A DNA stretch of 64,000 bases from Vibrio rarus (GCF_024347075.1 NZ_AP024900.1:124001-188000); one strand, 5' to 3'. Shown: positions 26,749-37,606, numbered from the stretch's first letter. Translations and numbers: made by a program. Notes: generated from the letters alone by a model not told the origin.

Positions 26749-27714
26749 TTACTTATATAGTGAATCACCGTTGAGTTGAGAATGAAGAAGCTTTAAATTC
26801 CACATATACTGTTCTGGTTTATCTTCACAGCACTTTTCAATAAAACGATTCATGGCTAAAGCGTCTCCTTCAGGCGTCTCTGTGGGAAAATCTTCTAGTG
26901 GCGGATAGACATCTATTTCGAATTTACCTGTTTTAACATCAAATGCTGTCCATAATGGAATGATTTTAGATTTAGTGGCTTTCGCCAGAAAGCCCATTAC
27001 AGGCAAAGTCGCCTTGGTTGTTGCGCAAAAATCAACAAAGACGCTTTTTTTAGGACCGTGATCTTGATCGGGTAAAAAATATCCAGTGTAACCATCATTG
27101 ATGGCTTTGATAAATGGTTTAATTCCCCCCGCTCTTTCGTATAGGCGGCCACCGTAGTGCTTCCTTTGTTTTGACATAGCCCACTCACTGAGAGCATTTT
27201 TTTGACTCTTCACCATAGTACACATAGGGTGCCCTTGAGAGGCGAGTAACATTGCAAACACATCGACAGACCAAGTGTGAGGCACTAGAAAGATGACATT
27301 CTGACCGGCGGCTTTGGCCTGCGTGAAATACTCTAACCCATTAACTTTCGTATTTACCTCTAACCATCTTCTACTACGCAAAGTCAGTAATGGAAAGCGC
27401 ATTAAGTACGTTCCAGCAGTGACTAGAATTTCGCTAACAATGCTTTCTTTTTTTTGTTCTGACATCTCTGGGTAGCAGTGGCTGAGGTTTACTCGAGCTC
27501 GATAAGCCTGGCCTTTAGTCTTCGCCATTATATTTTTAGCAGCAAGAGAGGCCAACCAACGATGGAAAGAGATAGGTGCAAAACTAAATGGGATAGCAAA
27601 TAAGATCCCGAACCATGTTGTCCAATATTTAGGTGCAAGAAAGCCCCATTTAAATGTGGGATTGTAGGCTTTAGGATCAAAGTCATTACGAGGGTTATTC
27701 ATCAATAACGTCAC
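26749..27714 (-). CDS. Lipid A secondary acyltransferase (LpxL/LpxM family)
   Basis: The 321-residue enzyme is of the HtrB/MsbB family: a TM helix near 30-45, the catalytic HTWSVD (HX4D) near 141-146, and the RAGGIKPFIKAI and FLPDQDHGPKKSVFVDFC blocks. It transfers an acyl chain from acyl-ACP to Kdo-lipid IVA at the inner membrane. LpxL and LpxM cannot be separated by eye. A GTG at 27714 is coupled to the hldD stop (TAGTG), with ATG at 27702 as alternative. It is the second gene of an hldD-lpx operon. Confidence 0.88.
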   Translation of the reverse strand: MTLLMNNPRNDFDPKAYNPTFKWGFLAPKYWTTWFGILFAIPFSFAPISFHRWLASLAAKNIMAKTKGQAYRARVNLSHCYPEMSEQKKESIVSEILVTAGTYLMRFPLLTLRSRRWLEVNTKVNGLEYFTQAKAAGQNVIFLVPHTWSVDVFAMLLASQGHPMCTMVKSQKNALSEWAMSKQRKHYGGRLYERAGGIKPFIKAINDGYTGYFLPDQDHGPKKSVFVDFCATTKATLPVMGFLAKATKSKIIPLWTAFDVKTGKFEIDVYPPLEDFPTETPEGDALAMNRFIEKCCEDKPEQYMWNLKLLHSQLNGDSLYK

Positions 27715-28655
27715 TACTTGTTAATAATGTTTAAATATTCAGCAACACCTTCTGCTACTGACTTAAATACATGATCACACCCTGTAGCCCTTAATTTAGT
27801 AAGATCGGCTTGGGTGTATTCTTGGTAAGCGCCTTTTAAATGTTCCGGGAATGGAATGCTTTCAATTTCACCTTTTGCGTGGTGTTTGATGGCAGCTTTC
27901 GCCACTTCATTAAAAGATTCAGCACACCCAGTACCTAGATTATAGATGCCAGATGTTGGGTTTTCTAGAAACCATAGATTTACGGCGGCCACATCACCTA
28001 CATATACAAAATCACGTTTGAAGTGCTCACTACCAGCGAAAAGTTTAGGGTTCTCACCTGCATTAAGCTGATTATTTAAATGAAAGGCTACAGAGGCCAT
28101 TGTACCCTTATGTTGCTCACGAGGGCCGTACACATTGAAGTAACGAAAGCCGGTAATTTGAGAGAGGGTTTCATCGTGAGCTTCTGCATCCTCAATAAGT
28201 TTGCGAACATAATTATCGAATTGCTGCTTTGAATATCCATAAACATTCAACGCGCCTTCATATTGTCGTTCTTCGATAAAAGTATCGGTTTCGCCATAAG
28301 TCGCCGCAGATGAAGCGTACAGAAATGGAATTTGACGATCTAAACAGTAATGAAGTAGCTCTTTTGAGTACTCATAGTTATTGAGCATCATATACTTTCC
28401 ATCCCACTCAGTGGTAGCAGAGCACGCCCCTTCATGGAATATGGCCTCTATGGAACCAAAATCATCACCGGCCATCACTTGGGTAAGGAAATCATCGCGA
28501 TCCATGTAGTCAGTAATATCAAGGTCCACTAAGTTGACAAATTTTTTGCCATTCTTGAGATTATCGACGACAAGAATATCATTAAACCCTTTATCATTTA
28601 GTGCTTTGACAATATTACTGCCAATCATACCAGCACCACCGGTTACTATGATCAT
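27714..28655 (-). CDS. hldD: ADP-L-glycero-D-manno-heptose 6-epimerase HldD
   Basis: The 313-residue extended SDR starts at ATG 28655 behind GAGGAAAG; a longer upstream reading is not supported. The Rossmann motif GGAGMIGSN is at 6-14 and the catalytic YGYSK near 140. HldD makes ADP-L-glycero-D-manno-heptose, the donor for the heptosyltransferases of this locus. In many vibrios hldD (gmhD) borders the O/K antigen gene cluster; here wzz and ugd diverge from it. Confidence 0.95.
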   Translation of the reverse strand: MIIVTGGAGMIGSNIVKALNDKGFNDILVVDNLKNGKKFVNLVDLDITDYMDRDDFLTQVMAGDDFGSIEAIFHEGACSATTEWDGKYMMLNNYEYSKELLHYCLDRQIPFLYASSAATYGETDTFIEERQYEGALNVYGYSKQQFDNYVRKLIEDAEAHDETLSQITGFRYFNVYGPREQHKGTMASVAFHLNNQLNAGENPKLFAGSEHFKRDFVYVGDVAAVNLWFLENPTSGIYNLGTGCAESFNEVAKAAIKHHAKGEIESIPFPEHLKGAYQEYTQADLTKLRATGCDHVFKSVAEGVAEYLNIINK

Positions 28656-28824
28656 TTTATGCTTTCCTCTAAATTTCACTTCCTCGAGTATAACAAGGAA
28701 CTAAAATCTAGGGAATTAAACCTCAATTTATGAGAAACTTAATTCTAAATGAGGATAGCAATGCTCAATGATATTGACGTTGACTATCTCTAGCGTACAA
28801 CTGATAAGACATAGTTATAGAGGA

Positions 28825-29964
28825 ATGAACTTGAATCAATCTACACACCCACAATCGCCGAGCCAGCACCCTATGCTTGAACCTTATCAAGATGATGAGA
28901 TAGACCTTAGGGAGTTATTTGTTGCGCTATGGAAAGGGAAGATTTTAATTTTAGTTACGACTTTTTTGTGTGCTGCAGTTGCGGTTATTTATGCGCTGAA
29001 TGCCCAAGAGTGGTGGAGTTCTAAGGCGCGGATCGTTGAGCCTCAAGTTAATGATTACGCCGCCTATAGTAAGCAGGTGAAATCTTACCAGCCAATATTT
29101 GATAGTTATCAAGATGATGGCACCATTCGTATTAGTAAAGAATTGGATAATCTCGTCGCCTCAGACAAGATTTTTGCTCAGTTCGTGCGTGCTTTTAATG
29201 CTACAGCCAACAAAAAAAGTTTCTTTGATAATAATGAAACCTTTTTGGCTTTCAAGCAAGAGCTAGCAAAAGACGCGGATGCGGATGCAGATGCAGATGC
29301 AGCGCAACGACAGTTATACAGCGATTGGTATCAAAAAATCTCGGCTAAACCGGCGGAAAAAAATCGCCGTGATGAGTACATAATATCGTTGCAAGCGACG
29401 ACTCAAATGGACAGCTACAATCTTCTTAATGATTATATAGCAATGATTGAGTTGAAAGTTCATGCTGATGCGTTGAATAACTTAACGGCGACTTTAGACT
29501 CAAAGAAAACACAGCTACAACAGCAAAAAATCATTTTGGAAACTCAAGCCAAGCAAGTTTTGGCCACTGAGTTACAGCGCGCTAAATATGCTTATGATAT
29601 TGCTAAAGCAGCATCGGTAAACGCTCCGATACAAAACCTGGGTGACAATGAGTTGTTTGCGATTAACTTAGGCGCTAAAGCGATTAAAGCCAAAATAGAG
29701 GCTTTAGAAAACGTTAAAAATCTTGCGGTTATTGAGCCAAGGTTACAACAAATTGATGCTAAATTGAGTCTTATGGATAAACTCGCTATAGATAAAAATA
29801 TTCATCTAAAGTCGTATCGATTTATTGAAGATGTTGAGCAACCTATCAATCGTGACGCACCGAAGCGAGCATTAATTGCTGTGTTAGGCGCATTATTTGG
29901 TGGTATGTTGGGTGTAGGCATCGTACTCGTTAGATTTGCGTTTGGTCGTAAAGAAGAAAATTAA
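28825..29964 (+). CDS. wzz: Polysaccharide chain-length determinant Wzz
   Basis: With the start at 28825 the protein has 379 residues; an ATG at 28768 would add 19. It has a cytoplasmic N-terminus ([18 protein letters not shown]), TM1 at about 40-60, a long helical periplasmic domain with coiled-coil Gln/Lys-rich segments, and TM2 after the Pro-rich PINRDAPKR motif, ending [16 protein letters not shown]. This is the Wzz layout that sets O-antigen length. Both starts have weak ribosome-binding sites. A run of five Asp-Ala pairs lies in the periplasmic domain. The next gene, ugd, begins 13 bp downstream. Confidence 0.88.
   Translation: MNLNQSTHPQSPSQHPMLEPYQDDEIDLRELFVALWKGKILILVTTFLCAAVAVIYALNAQEWWSSKARIVEPQVNDYAAYSKQVKSYQPIFDSYQDDGTIRISKELDNLVASDKIFAQFVRAFNATANKKSFFDNNETFLAFKQELAKDADADADADAAQRQLYSDWYQKISAKPAEKNRRDEYIISLQATTQMDSYNLLNDYIAMIELKVHADALNNLTATLDSKKTQLQQQKIILETQAKQVLATELQRAKYAYDIAKAASVNAPIQNLGDNELFAINLGAKAIKAKIEALENVKNLAVIEPRLQQIDAKLSLMDKLAIDKNIHLKSYRFIEDVEQPINRDAPKRALIAVLGALFGGMLGVGIVLVRFAFGRKEEN
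29272..29301 (+). repeat. Tandem 6-bp repeat (Asp-Ala)5 inside wzz
   Basis: Five in-frame hexamers GACGCG-GATGCG-GATGCA-GATGCA-GATGCA encode (DA)5. Change in copy number would keep the frame and alter the length of a periplasmic acidic stretch. Confidence 0.8.
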
Positions 29965-29977
29965 ACAGAGAAGAACA

Positions 29978-31144
29978 ATGAAAATAGCTATTGCAGGAAC
30001 AGGTTATGTAGGCCTGTCAAACGCTGTGCTGCTTGCGCAACATAATGAAGTTGTGGCAGTGGATATCATCCCAGAGAAGGTCGCGCTACTAAACAATAAA
30101 AAGTCTCCTATTGTGGATGTCGAAATTGAAGATTTTTTAGCGAATAAAGATTTAAACTTTACCGCCACATTGGACAAAGAGTTGGCGTATAAAGATGCTC
30201 GTTACGTGATCATCGCAACCCCAACCGATTATGATCCTCAAACAAACTACTTCAACACTTCATCAGTAGAAGCGGTAATCAAAGAAGTGATTGCCATTAA
30301 CCCGCAAGCGGTTATGGTCATCAAATCGACTGTACCTGTAGGTTACACAGCGCGTATTAAACAAGAGTTTGGTTGTGAAAATATTATTTTTTCTCCTGAG
30401 TTCTTGCGTGAAGGTCGTGCTTTATTTGATAACTTATACCCATCTCGCATTATTGTGGGTGAGCGTAGTGAACGTGCTAAGACATTTGCTGGCCTACTGG
30501 CTGGGGGCGCGATAAAAGAGGATATCGAAATTTTGTTTACGGACTCAACAGAAGCTGAAGCCGTTAAGCTATTTTCAAATACCTATTTAGCCCTGCGTGT
30601 ATCGTATTTTAATGAACTAGACTCTTATGCTGAAGCCAATGGTCTTGATGCTCGTCAAATCATTGAAGGGGTTGGTTTAGACCCTCGTATTGGTAACCAT
30701 TACAATAACCCTTCATTTGGTTATGGCGGTTACTGCTTACCAAAAGATACCAAGCAACTGCTGGCTAACTACCAAAATGTACCGAATAACATTATTGGTG
30801 CTATCGTAGATGCTAACCGCACTCGTAAAGACTTTATTGCCGATTCCATTATTAGCCGCAAGCCTAAAGTGGTCGGAATTTATCGTTTGATCATGAAGGC
30901 GGGCTCAGATAACTTCCGCGCCTCATCCATTCAAGGGATAATGAAGCGCCTAAAAGCTAAGGGTATCGAAGTGGTGGTGTATGAGCCGGTATTAGAAGAA
31001 GAACATTTCTTCCACTCTCGTAATGTTCGCGATCTAGAAGAATTTAAAGCGGTATCAGATGTCATTGTTTCGAACCGTATGGTTGATGAAATAAAAGACG
31101 TGGCTGATAAAGTGTATACGCGAGATCTATTTGGTAGCGATTAA
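29978..31144 (+). CDS. ugd: UDP-glucose 6-dehydrogenase Ugd
   Basis: The 388-residue protein starts at ATG 29978 behind AGAGAAGAAC; a reading from 29936 would overlap wzz and is not supported. It has the N-terminal GTGYVG NAD site at 7-12, a catalytic Cys in [12 protein letters not shown] near 253, and the C-terminal nucleotide-binding domain. Ugd oxidises UDP-glucose to UDP-glucuronate. Its length equals E. coli Ugd. Together with the epimerase gene at 14.6 kb it could supply UDP-galacturonate. It ends at a bidirectional terminator facing hslU. Confidence 0.96.
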   Translation: MKIAIAGTGYVGLSNAVLLAQHNEVVAVDIIPEKVALLNNKKSPIVDVEIEDFLANKDLNFTATLDKELAYKDARYVIIATPTDYDPQTNYFNTSSVEAVIKEVIAINPQAVMVIKSTVPVGYTARIKQEFGCENIIFSPEFLREGRALFDNLYPSRIIVGERSERAKTFAGLLAGGAIKEDIEILFTDSTEAEAVKLFSNTYLALRVSYFNELDSYAEANGLDARQIIEGVGLDPRIGNHYNNPSFGYGGYCLPKDTKQLLANYQNVPNNIIGAIVDANRTRKDFIADSIISRKPKVVGIYRLIMKAGSDNFRASSIQGIMKRLKAKGIEVVVYEPVLEEEHFFHSRNVRDLEEFKAVSDVIVSNRMVDEIKDVADKVYTRDLFGSD

Positions 31145-31219
31145 TTACTTAGTCACTAAATATCTAGTATTAGCAAACTTAAGCACTTAAGCGAGTCATT
31201 TGCAGTGCTTTTTGCTAAA

Positions 31220-31250
31220 AATAAAGGCGCTCAATTGAGCGCCTTTATTG
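31220..31250. terminator. Bidirectional terminator between ugd and hslU
   Basis: Perfect 14-bp stem 31220-31233 / 31236-31249 (AATAAAGGCGCTCA and its inverse) has a minimal loop and AT flanks on both sides. Confidence 0.88.
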
Positions 31251-31269
31251 TGTCGTTATTGATAACCTA

Positions 31270-32604
31270 TTATAAAATAAAGCGGCTTAGATCTTCATCT
31301 TCCACCAGTTTACCTAGCTTGTTTTCAACATATTCAGCATCAATGGTCAGCGTAGAACCGACTTTTTCTGTAGCATCGTAGGAGATCTCATCCATTAAAC
31401 GCTCCATGACAGTATGCAAACGGCGAGCACCGATATTTTCAGTGGTTTCGTTGACCTGCCAAGCGGATTGAGCAATATGCTTAATACCATCGTCAGTGAA
31501 ATTTATCGCCACATCTTCCGTTTTAAGCAGGGCAACATATTGCTCTGTTAAAGAGGCACGTGGTTCAGTAAGAATACGCTCAAAGTCATGGCTAGAAAGC
31601 GCCTCTAGCTCAACACGAATCGGCAAGCGCCCTTGCAACTCAGGAATGAGGTCGGAAGGTTTGGCAACCTGGAAGGCTCCTGAGGCAATAAACAAAATAT
31701 GGTCGGTTTTTACCATGCCGTGTTTAGTTGATACAGTGCTACCTTCGATGAGAGGTAGTAGATCGCGCTGTACCCCTTCACGGGAGACATCGGGACCGGA
31801 GCTTTCACCGCGCTTACAAATTTTGTCAAACTCATCAATAAAGACAATACCGTTATTTTCGATATTGAAGATGGCATCTTCTTTTAACTCTTCTTGATTG
31901 ACCAACTTCGCAGCTTCTTCTTCGATAAGCGCCTTAAAGGCATCTTTAATTTTTAGCTTGCGGCTTTTTTTGGTATTACCAGCAAGGTTTTGGAACATGC
32001 CTTGCAATTGATTGGTCATTTCTTCCATGCCTGGAGGAGACATGATTTCGACCCCCATTTGTGGGGCAGCAATGTCAATATCAATTTCTTTATCGTCAAG
32101 TTTACCTTCGCGTAATTTCTTACGGAAAATCTGACGAGTATTCGAGCTGTTTTCTTGTGGTTTTTCGTTCTCTCCCCACGTGTCACGAGCCGGTGGCAAT
32201 AGCGCATCTAAAATGCGTTCTTCTGCTTGCTCTTCAGCACGAAACTTCACTTTTTCCGTGGCCTGTTGGTGGGTCATTTTGACAGCAACGTCAGTGAGAT
32301 CACGGATGATGGTTTCTACTTCTTTACCCACATAACCCACTTCGGTGAATTTTGTTGCTTCAACTTTAATAAAAGGAGCGTTCGCCAGTTTAGCGAGGCG
32401 GCGGGCAATTTCTGTTTTGCCCACACCAGTTGGGCCAATCATTAGAATGTTTTTTGGGGTGACTTCAGCGCGCAAGCCTTCTTCAAGCTGCATGCGACGC
32501 CAACGGTTACGTAATGCAATGGCGACAGAGCGTTTCGCATTATCTTGACCGATGATGTGTCGATTTAGTTCGTGAACAATTTCACGAGGAGTCATCTCAG
32601 ACAT
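31270..32604 (-). CDS. hslU: HslU ATPase (unfoldase of the HslVU protease)
   Basis: The 444-residue AAA+ protein has Walker A GPTGVGKT at 57-64, Walker [11 protein letters not shown], the pore-loop GYVGKEVET near 90, the I domain with acidic inserts (about 110-240) and the C-terminal LSRFIL tail that docks into HslV. HslU unfolds substrates and feeds them to HslV. It lies 9 bp downstream of hslV in the usual hslVU operon. Confidence 0.98.
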   Translation of the reverse strand: MSEMTPREIVHELNRHIIGQDNAKRSVAIALRNRWRRMQLEEGLRAEVTPKNILMIGPTGVGKTEIARRLAKLANAPFIKVEATKFTEVGYVGKEVETIIRDLTDVAVKMTHQQATEKVKFRAEEQAEERILDALLPPARDTWGENEKPQENSSNTRQIFRKKLREGKLDDKEIDIDIAAPQMGVEIMSPPGMEEMTNQLQGMFQNLAGNTKKSRKLKIKDAFKALIEEEAAKLVNQEELKEDAIFNIENNGIVFIDEFDKICKRGESSGPDVSREGVQRDLLPLIEGSTVSTKHGMVKTDHILFIASGAFQVAKPSDLIPELQGRLPIRVELEALSSHDFERILTEPRASLTEQYVALLKTEDVAINFTDDGIKHIAQSAWQVNETTENIGARRLHTVMERLMDEISYDATEKVGSTLTIDAEYVENKLGKLVEDEDLSRFIL

Positions 32605-32613
32605 GTTAATTCC

Positions 32614-33138
32614 TTAGTACTCAAGCTCATCAATGGTGTGGTTGTGGTTGGTAAAGACACAAATATTGCCAGCAATGTTTAATGATTTTTCAGCGATTTC
32701 TTTTGCGTCTAGTTGTGTGTTTTCTAGTAATGCTGTTGCGGCAGCTTGAGCAAAGTTACCACCAGAGCCAATAGCAATGAGATCATTTTCTGGCTGAACA
32801 ACATCACCATTACCGGTAATGATAAAAGAGGCGGTTTCATCAGCTACAGCAAGTAAAGCCTCTAAACGGCGTAGGGCTTTATCGCTACGCCAGTCTTTGG
32901 CCAGTTCAACTGCGGCACGAGTGAGGTGGCCTTGATGCATTTGTAATTTATTTTCCAGTCTTTCAAATAGCGTAAATGCATCAGCAGTACCGCCAGCAAA
33001 CCCTGCAAGTACTTTATCGTTGTAAAGACGACGCACTTTTTGTGCATTGCCTTTCATTACGGTGTTACCTAGAGAAACTTGTCCATCACCAGCGATGACA
33101 ACTTTATTATTTCGGCGTACGGATATTATGGTAGTCAC
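32614..33138 (-). CDS. hslV: HslV peptidase subunit
   Basis: The 174-residue N-terminal nucleophile hydrolase has Thr2 exposed after Met removal (MTTIISVRR). The conserved [22 protein letters not shown] and [17 protein letters not shown] segments and [10 protein letters not shown] near 120 are all present. HslV forms double hexamers capped by HslU. The gene is the first of hslVU. In many gammaproteobacteria the operon is heat-shock controlled; I did not find a sigma-32 promoter convincing enough to list. Confidence 0.98.
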   Translation of the reverse strand: MTTIISVRRNNKVVIAGDGQVSLGNTVMKGNAQKVRRLYNDKVLAGFAGGTADAFTLFERLENKLQMHQGHLTRAAVELAKDWRSDKALRRLEALLAVADETASFIITGNGDVVQPENDLIAIGSGGNFAQAAATALLENTQLDAKEIAEKSLNIAGNICVFTNHNHTIDELEY

Positions 33139-33245
33139 GAGGTTTCCTTTTTATTTCACTAGCGAGATAAAAATAAAATGGGGATCACTTAAGGGAAATT
33201 CAAGGTAGAGCACACGTTGAGGTGGGGGAACCTTATAGAAAACAA

Positions 33246-33285
33246 ACAAAAAAAGACCTGAGTCATTTTACTGGCTCAGGTCTTA
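33246..33285 (-). terminator. Terminator after ftsN
   Basis: Stem AAGACCTGAG (33253-33262) / CTCAGGTCTT (33275-33284) is followed on the minus strand by a run of T, immediately past the ftsN stop. Confidence 0.8.
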
Positions 33286-33288
33286 GTG

Positions 33289-33843
33289 TTAGTGCGTTGG
33301 ATCTTTCATTATGATGCAAGGCTCTATTTTGGCTCGTTGAAGCTTATGCTTGTCACGTTCAGCATCGCGTTTACGTGCATAGGTGCCAAGGATAACTCGG
33401 TACCAACTACTGCCTTTTCGTTGCACAATTTTGCTATTGATACCTTGGAATGCGATATCCACTTTTCTTCCGTCTGCTTGTGAACGGCTTTTGTATGCTC
33501 CGCACTGCATAATGTATGGGATTTTAGATAATACTTCCGCTTTGGGTACCACTTTAACTTCACGTTCTGGAAGTGTTTTTACGTAATCCCATTTTTCTTC
33601 AGGTAGAGGAGGGATATCCTCAGAAGATTTTTTAGCTGAGGTGTTCTCTTTTATTGTGGTGTCGATTCTAGCGGGCTTCGCCGGTTCAGGATCTTGGCTT
33701 AAGGTATAGAGTCCATAGCTAAATCCCCCGAGCATTAAGCAGGCTAGGATGATTACTTTCCAAGGTCTTTTCGGTGGGGCTGATTTACGCGGCTTTTTCT
33801 TCGCTTGCGTTCTACCACCTTTTACATAGTCTTTTCTTGCCAC
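33289..33843 (-). CDS. ftsN: Cell division protein FtsN (SPOR domain)
   Basis: The 184-residue bitopic protein has a basic cytoplasmic N-terminus (ARKDYVKGGR, the conserved MAQRDYV-like start), one TM helix at about 28-47, a linker, and a C-terminal SPOR domain (about 108-182) beginning MQCGAYKSRSQA. FtsN reaches septal peptidoglycan and triggers constriction. It is shorter than E. coli FtsN (319), mainly in the linker, as in other vibrios. Position between cytR and hslV is the conserved order. Confidence 0.93.
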   Translation of the reverse strand: MARKDYVKGGRTQAKKKPRKSAPPKRPWKVIILACLMLGGFSYGLYTLSQDPEPAKPARIDTTIKENTSAKKSSEDIPPLPEEKWDYVKTLPEREVKVVPKAEVLSKIPYIMQCGAYKSRSQADGRKVDIAFQGINSKIVQRKGSSWYRVILGTYARKRDAERDKHKLQRAKIEPCIIMKDPTH

Positions 33844-33910
33844 TCGAATTAATCTATTCCGTTATTAATCACACTTTCTATGTTAACAGAAAACCACCCG
33901 TTAACAGACC

Positions 33911-34915
33911 CTAATAGCTAGGCGGTAGGGTACTTTGTCTTATGATTAGCTCCGTCTCTAGAAGTCGAGAATCAGAGCTTATCTCGTTACCATTTAGGCG
34001 TTCAAACAACATTAAGGTTGCTTGATAACCTATATCATACCTAGGCTGAGAGACGGTTGTCAGTGGTGGTTCGCAGTATTCAGAAAACTCTATATTATCG
34101 AAGCCGATAAAGGAAATGTCTTGTGGAACGCGAAGCCCCATATTTTTGGCTTCTTTGATTGCACCAATCGCCATCATATCGTTATGGCAAAAAATCGCGC
34201 TAGGTGGTGAGCCCACATTCATGAGCTTTCGAAAAGCGATGGCCCCTGATTCAAACGTGAAATCGCCCATTGCAGTATTGGTGAGGTCAATATTTAGCCC
34301 AGCGCGCCGTAATGCTTGTTGGAATCCTTGACTGCGAAAACTGGACAAAGGGGCATTTGCCGGCCCGCTAATTTCCCCAATACGTCTATGACCCAATTTA
34401 GCCAGGTAATTAACAGCCTGAAAAGAAGCGGTCAGGTTATCAATGTGTACTGTGGGTAATTCCAGTTCGGGTGCGTATTCACAGGCCATTACCATAGGAG
34501 GAAGGTTGCGTTGCTCTGCTTTACTTGCATCAATAGGCAGGTCGGTGCCGAGCAAGATAAGGCCATCGGCTTGTTTTGAGTAGACTAAGTTGACTAATGA
34601 GTCATCACGACACTTTTGCTGAGAGCTATCGCCATGTAACACAAGATAACCTTGTTCTGATGCCGCCGCTTCAATACCGCGAATAATTTCCGAAAAATAG
34701 GGGTCACAAAGATTGGGCACAATCACAACCAAGGTTTTTGATTCGTTGCGCTTCATACTGCGCATGATTGTGCTTGGATAGTACCCTGATTCAATCACTG
34801 CATCTTCAACGCGTTTACGGGTCGAAGACGAGACTTTTTCAGGATTCATTAGGGCTCTAGAAACCGTTGCTGTTGACACACCAGCCAGTTCAGCAACATC
34901 TTTCATTGTCGCCAT
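33911..34915 (-). CDS. cytR: LacI-family regulator CytR
   Basis: The 334-residue repressor has an N-terminal helix-turn-helix (MKDVAELAGVSTATVSRALM, about 4-23), the hinge helix, and a periplasmic-binding-protein-like effector domain. CytR represses nucleoside uptake and catabolism with CRP and is antagonised by cytidine; in Vibrio it also promotes competence and colonisation traits. The priA-cytR-ftsN order supports the assignment over other LacI family members. Confidence 0.93.
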   Translation of the reverse strand: MATMKDVAELAGVSTATVSRALMNPEKVSSSTRKRVEDAVIESGYYPSTIMRSMKRNESKTLVVIVPNLCDPYFSEIIRGIEAAASEQGYLVLHGDSSQQKCRDDSLVNLVYSKQADGLILLGTDLPIDASKAEQRNLPPMVMACEYAPELELPTVHIDNLTASFQAVNYLAKLGHRRIGEISGPANAPLSSFRSQGFQQALRRAGLNIDLTNTAMGDFTFESGAIAFRKLMNVGSPPSAIFCHNDMMAIGAIKEAKNMGLRVPQDISFIGFDNIEFSEYCEPPLTTVSQPRYDIGYQATLMLFERLNGNEISSDSRLLETELIIRQSTLPPSY

Positions 34916-35106
34916 AGTACATTTATCCTCTAAGATAATTAGTGCATGCTTGATTCAATCCTTGAAGCAAACTGGTTTCAAACATTCAGCTCTAATTGCG
35001 AATGAGAAATAAGTGTAAACAGTTTTATCCGCATAGTTTACGGTGAAAGTAGCAAAACAGGACAACTTTTCGCGATCGTTGTCACACTTATGCATATGCA
35101 ACTGAT

Positions 35107-37308
35107 TTAGCTTAAATCTTGAGGCTCTACATCTATGTTCCAGCGTACTTTTTTGGCGTTAGGGAGCATTTCTATGACGGGTTTGGCGCTCATTAATAAC
35201 TTCTGCATCGTGGAGCGTAATTGGCATTGCAAAATGAGTTGCCAACGAGACTTACCGGCTCTTTTCGCCATAGGCGCAGGTGTTGGGCCTAGCACCCAGC
35301 ACTGCTGGTCAAATAGTGGGTGAGTCTCTAATGTTTGCCTTACTTGTCTTAAAAAATCCTCCGCAAGCTGTGAGTGATTAGATTCTGCACGGAATAACGA
35401 TAGGCTCGCATAAGGAGGAAGTTGCGCGACTTTTCGTTCCAACAACGCATTATGGGCAAACTCGGGGTAACCTTTATGCAGTAAGGCTTGTAATAATGAA
35501 TGTTCAGGGTGATGAGTTTGCAATACAACATGCCCTGGTTTACTGGCTCTGCCCGCCCGCCCTGCGACTTGAATAAACAGTTGCGCCAGTTTCTCTGAAG
35601 CTCTGAAATCACTACTATATAAAGATGAGTCCACATCCAACAAGGCAACTAAAGTAACGTCGGGAAAGTGGTGTCCTTTTGCCAGCATTTGTGTGCCAAT
35701 AAGAATTTGATATTCACCATTACGAATGGATTGTAAAGCCGCTTCAAGGCTCCCCTTACGACGAGTGTTGTCTCTGTCAATACGTATGGTTTTAAACTCA
35801 GGAAATAGATCATCTAAATGCGTTTCTAGCTGCTCTGTACCCACACCAACAGTGACTAAGTGAGTGGAGCCACAACTTTGGCACTGATGCACGACAGGCT
35901 TTTGCGAGCCGCAGTGGTGGCAACGCATCTCACTGCTGCCTTGATGGAAGGTATAGTAAGCATCACAGCGGTGACATTCGGCAATCCAGCCACATTCATG
36001 GCACATCATTGCCGGAGAAAATCCACGACGATTTAAAAACAGCATCACTTGATTGCCTTGTTGCAAATGTTTGCGCATTTGTGCAATTAAGGGGGCGCTG
36101 AGTCCGCTTTCTAAATACAAGCCTTTCACGTCAATGACGCTGTTTTTTGCCGGTAGAGCCCCGCCGGCCCGTTCGGTTAGCTTGAGATGCAGATATTTTC
36201 CACAGAGAGCGTTATTGAGAGTTTCTAATGACGGTGTGGCAGAGCCAAGTACGATGGGGATCGCTTCAGAATGGGCTCTCATGATGGCCATGTCACGGGC
36301 GTGATAGCGCAAGCTATCTTGTTGTTTATAAGACGAGTCATGCTCTTCGTCGACTATGATGATACCGAGATCAGCAAAAGGAGTCAGTAGAGCGGATCGT
36401 GTGCCGATAACAATGCCACACTCTTTGTTTTTTGCTTCTAACCAAGCATTTAAGCGCTCAGTATCGTTTAAAGCTGAATGAATAGTCGCTATAGGCACAT
36501 TAAAGCGGCGTTTAAAGCGATTGATGGTTTGTGGCGTTAAGCCAATTTCAGGAACCAGCACTAAAGCTTGTTTGCCTTGATTAACAATGGCTTCAATTAA
36601 TTGCAGGTATACCTCTGTTTTGCCTGATCCCGTGACGCCATCGAGTAGGGCACACTCATAACCTTCTACATGATTAACGGTAACCACAGCCAGCATCTGC
36701 TCGTGATTAAGCTCTCGTTTATCTTGGGCATTGACGCGTACCTCTTGCCACTGATTATTAATCTCAACCACTTCAGAGGAGGTTATCCACTGTTTTTGCT
36801 CTAGGGTTTTGAGGACAGAGCTGGGTATCTCAAGATTGAGCAGTTCATTATGCGACAAACTGCCATCTTGTAATGCATGCATTACTTTTGCTTGTTGCAC
36901 CGCGCGGCCAAAACCTTGCATGAGCTGATCGCGCCCTTGGTGAGTAATAGTCCAAGATTTTTGTGCTTGTTTTTGAGCGGGTTTGCCTTTTCGTAGGGCC
37001 CCAGGCATAGCACCATTTAAGGTATCACCGAGTGGGTGTTGATAAAAACGGCTGCTCCAATAAATTAATTTATACAGTTTTTCTGGCCAAATAGGTTCGA
37101 AATCCAAGACGGAGTTCAATGGCTTCAGTTTATTGATATCGTATTCTGATTGATGAGTAAGAGCGGTAATGACCCCTAATAGTTTTTTAGGCCCAAATGG
37201 CACCCACACGCGAACACCAACAACGGGGAAGAGGTGGGACGGAATAGTATATTCAAACTCTTTATCCAGAGGGACAGGTAAAGCAACTCTGGCAATGGTT
37301 GGTCGCAT
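35107..37308 (-). CDS. priA: Primosomal replication protein N' (helicase PriA)
   Basis: The 733-residue SF2 helicase has an N-terminal 3'-DNA-binding domain (1-105), Walker A GVTGSGKTE at 224-232, the DEEH box near 325, and eight Cys in four CxxC-type pairs (CHECGW, CHRCDA, CHHCGS, CQSCGS) at about 435-480 binding two zinc ions. PriA recognises stalled forks and reloads DnaB. Length and motifs match the family. It is divergent from rpmE. Confidence 0.97.
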   Translation of the reverse strand: MRPTIARVALPVPLDKEFEYTIPSHLFPVVGVRVWVPFGPKKLLGVITALTHQSEYDINKLKPLNSVLDFEPIWPEKLYKLIYWSSRFYQHPLGDTLNGAMPGALRKGKPAQKQAQKSWTITHQGRDQLMQGFGRAVQQAKVMHALQDGSLSHNELLNLEIPSSVLKTLEQKQWITSSEVVEINNQWQEVRVNAQDKRELNHEQMLAVVTVNHVEGYECALLDGVTGSGKTEVYLQLIEAIVNQGKQALVLVPEIGLTPQTINRFKRRFNVPIATIHSALNDTERLNAWLEAKNKECGIVIGTRSALLTPFADLGIIIVDEEHDSSYKQQDSLRYHARDMAIMRAHSEAIPIVLGSATPSLETLNNALCGKYLHLKLTERAGGALPAKNSVIDVKGLYLESGLSAPLIAQMRKHLQQGNQVMLFLNRRGFSPAMMCHECGWIAECHRCDAYYTFHQGSSEMRCHHCGSQKPVVHQCQSCGSTHLVTVGVGTEQLETHLDDLFPEFKTIRIDRDNTRRKGSLEAALQSIRNGEYQILIGTQMLAKGHHFPDVTLVALLDVDSSLYSSDFRASEKLAQLFIQVAGRAGRASKPGHVVLQTHHPEHSLLQALLHKGYPEFAHNALLERKVAQLPPYASLSLFRAESNHSQLAEDFLRQVRQTLETHPLFDQQCWVLGPTPAPMAKRAGKSRWQLILQCQLRSTMQKLLMSAKPVIEMLPNAKKVRWNIDVEPQDLS

Positions 37309-37606
37309 GGGATCTCTTTGAAGTTTTCATAATCAAAATTGGCAGTCATGATAATACTAGAAAAAAGCCGATAAAATTACGATAAATGAACCTAGCTCGG
37401 CTCTATAAGGTCCTCTTTATTAATAGGGCAAGATAGGCGCAGAAAAAAGTGGCGAAAAAAGGGACAAATGTGTTGATCATACTAGACGAATTCATTACTA
37501 TACTGCGCCTTGAAGATACTGAATTAATCGGTGTCACTGTTAGAAACTACGTGTGGTGTTCAGCATAGAACTGGATAGCGACACGGCCTATAAATGAGGT
37601 TTTCCC

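Noticed and set aside
32016..32548. Overlapping small open frames on both strands within hslU
   Set aside because: They are shadows of the conserved HslU coding sequence.
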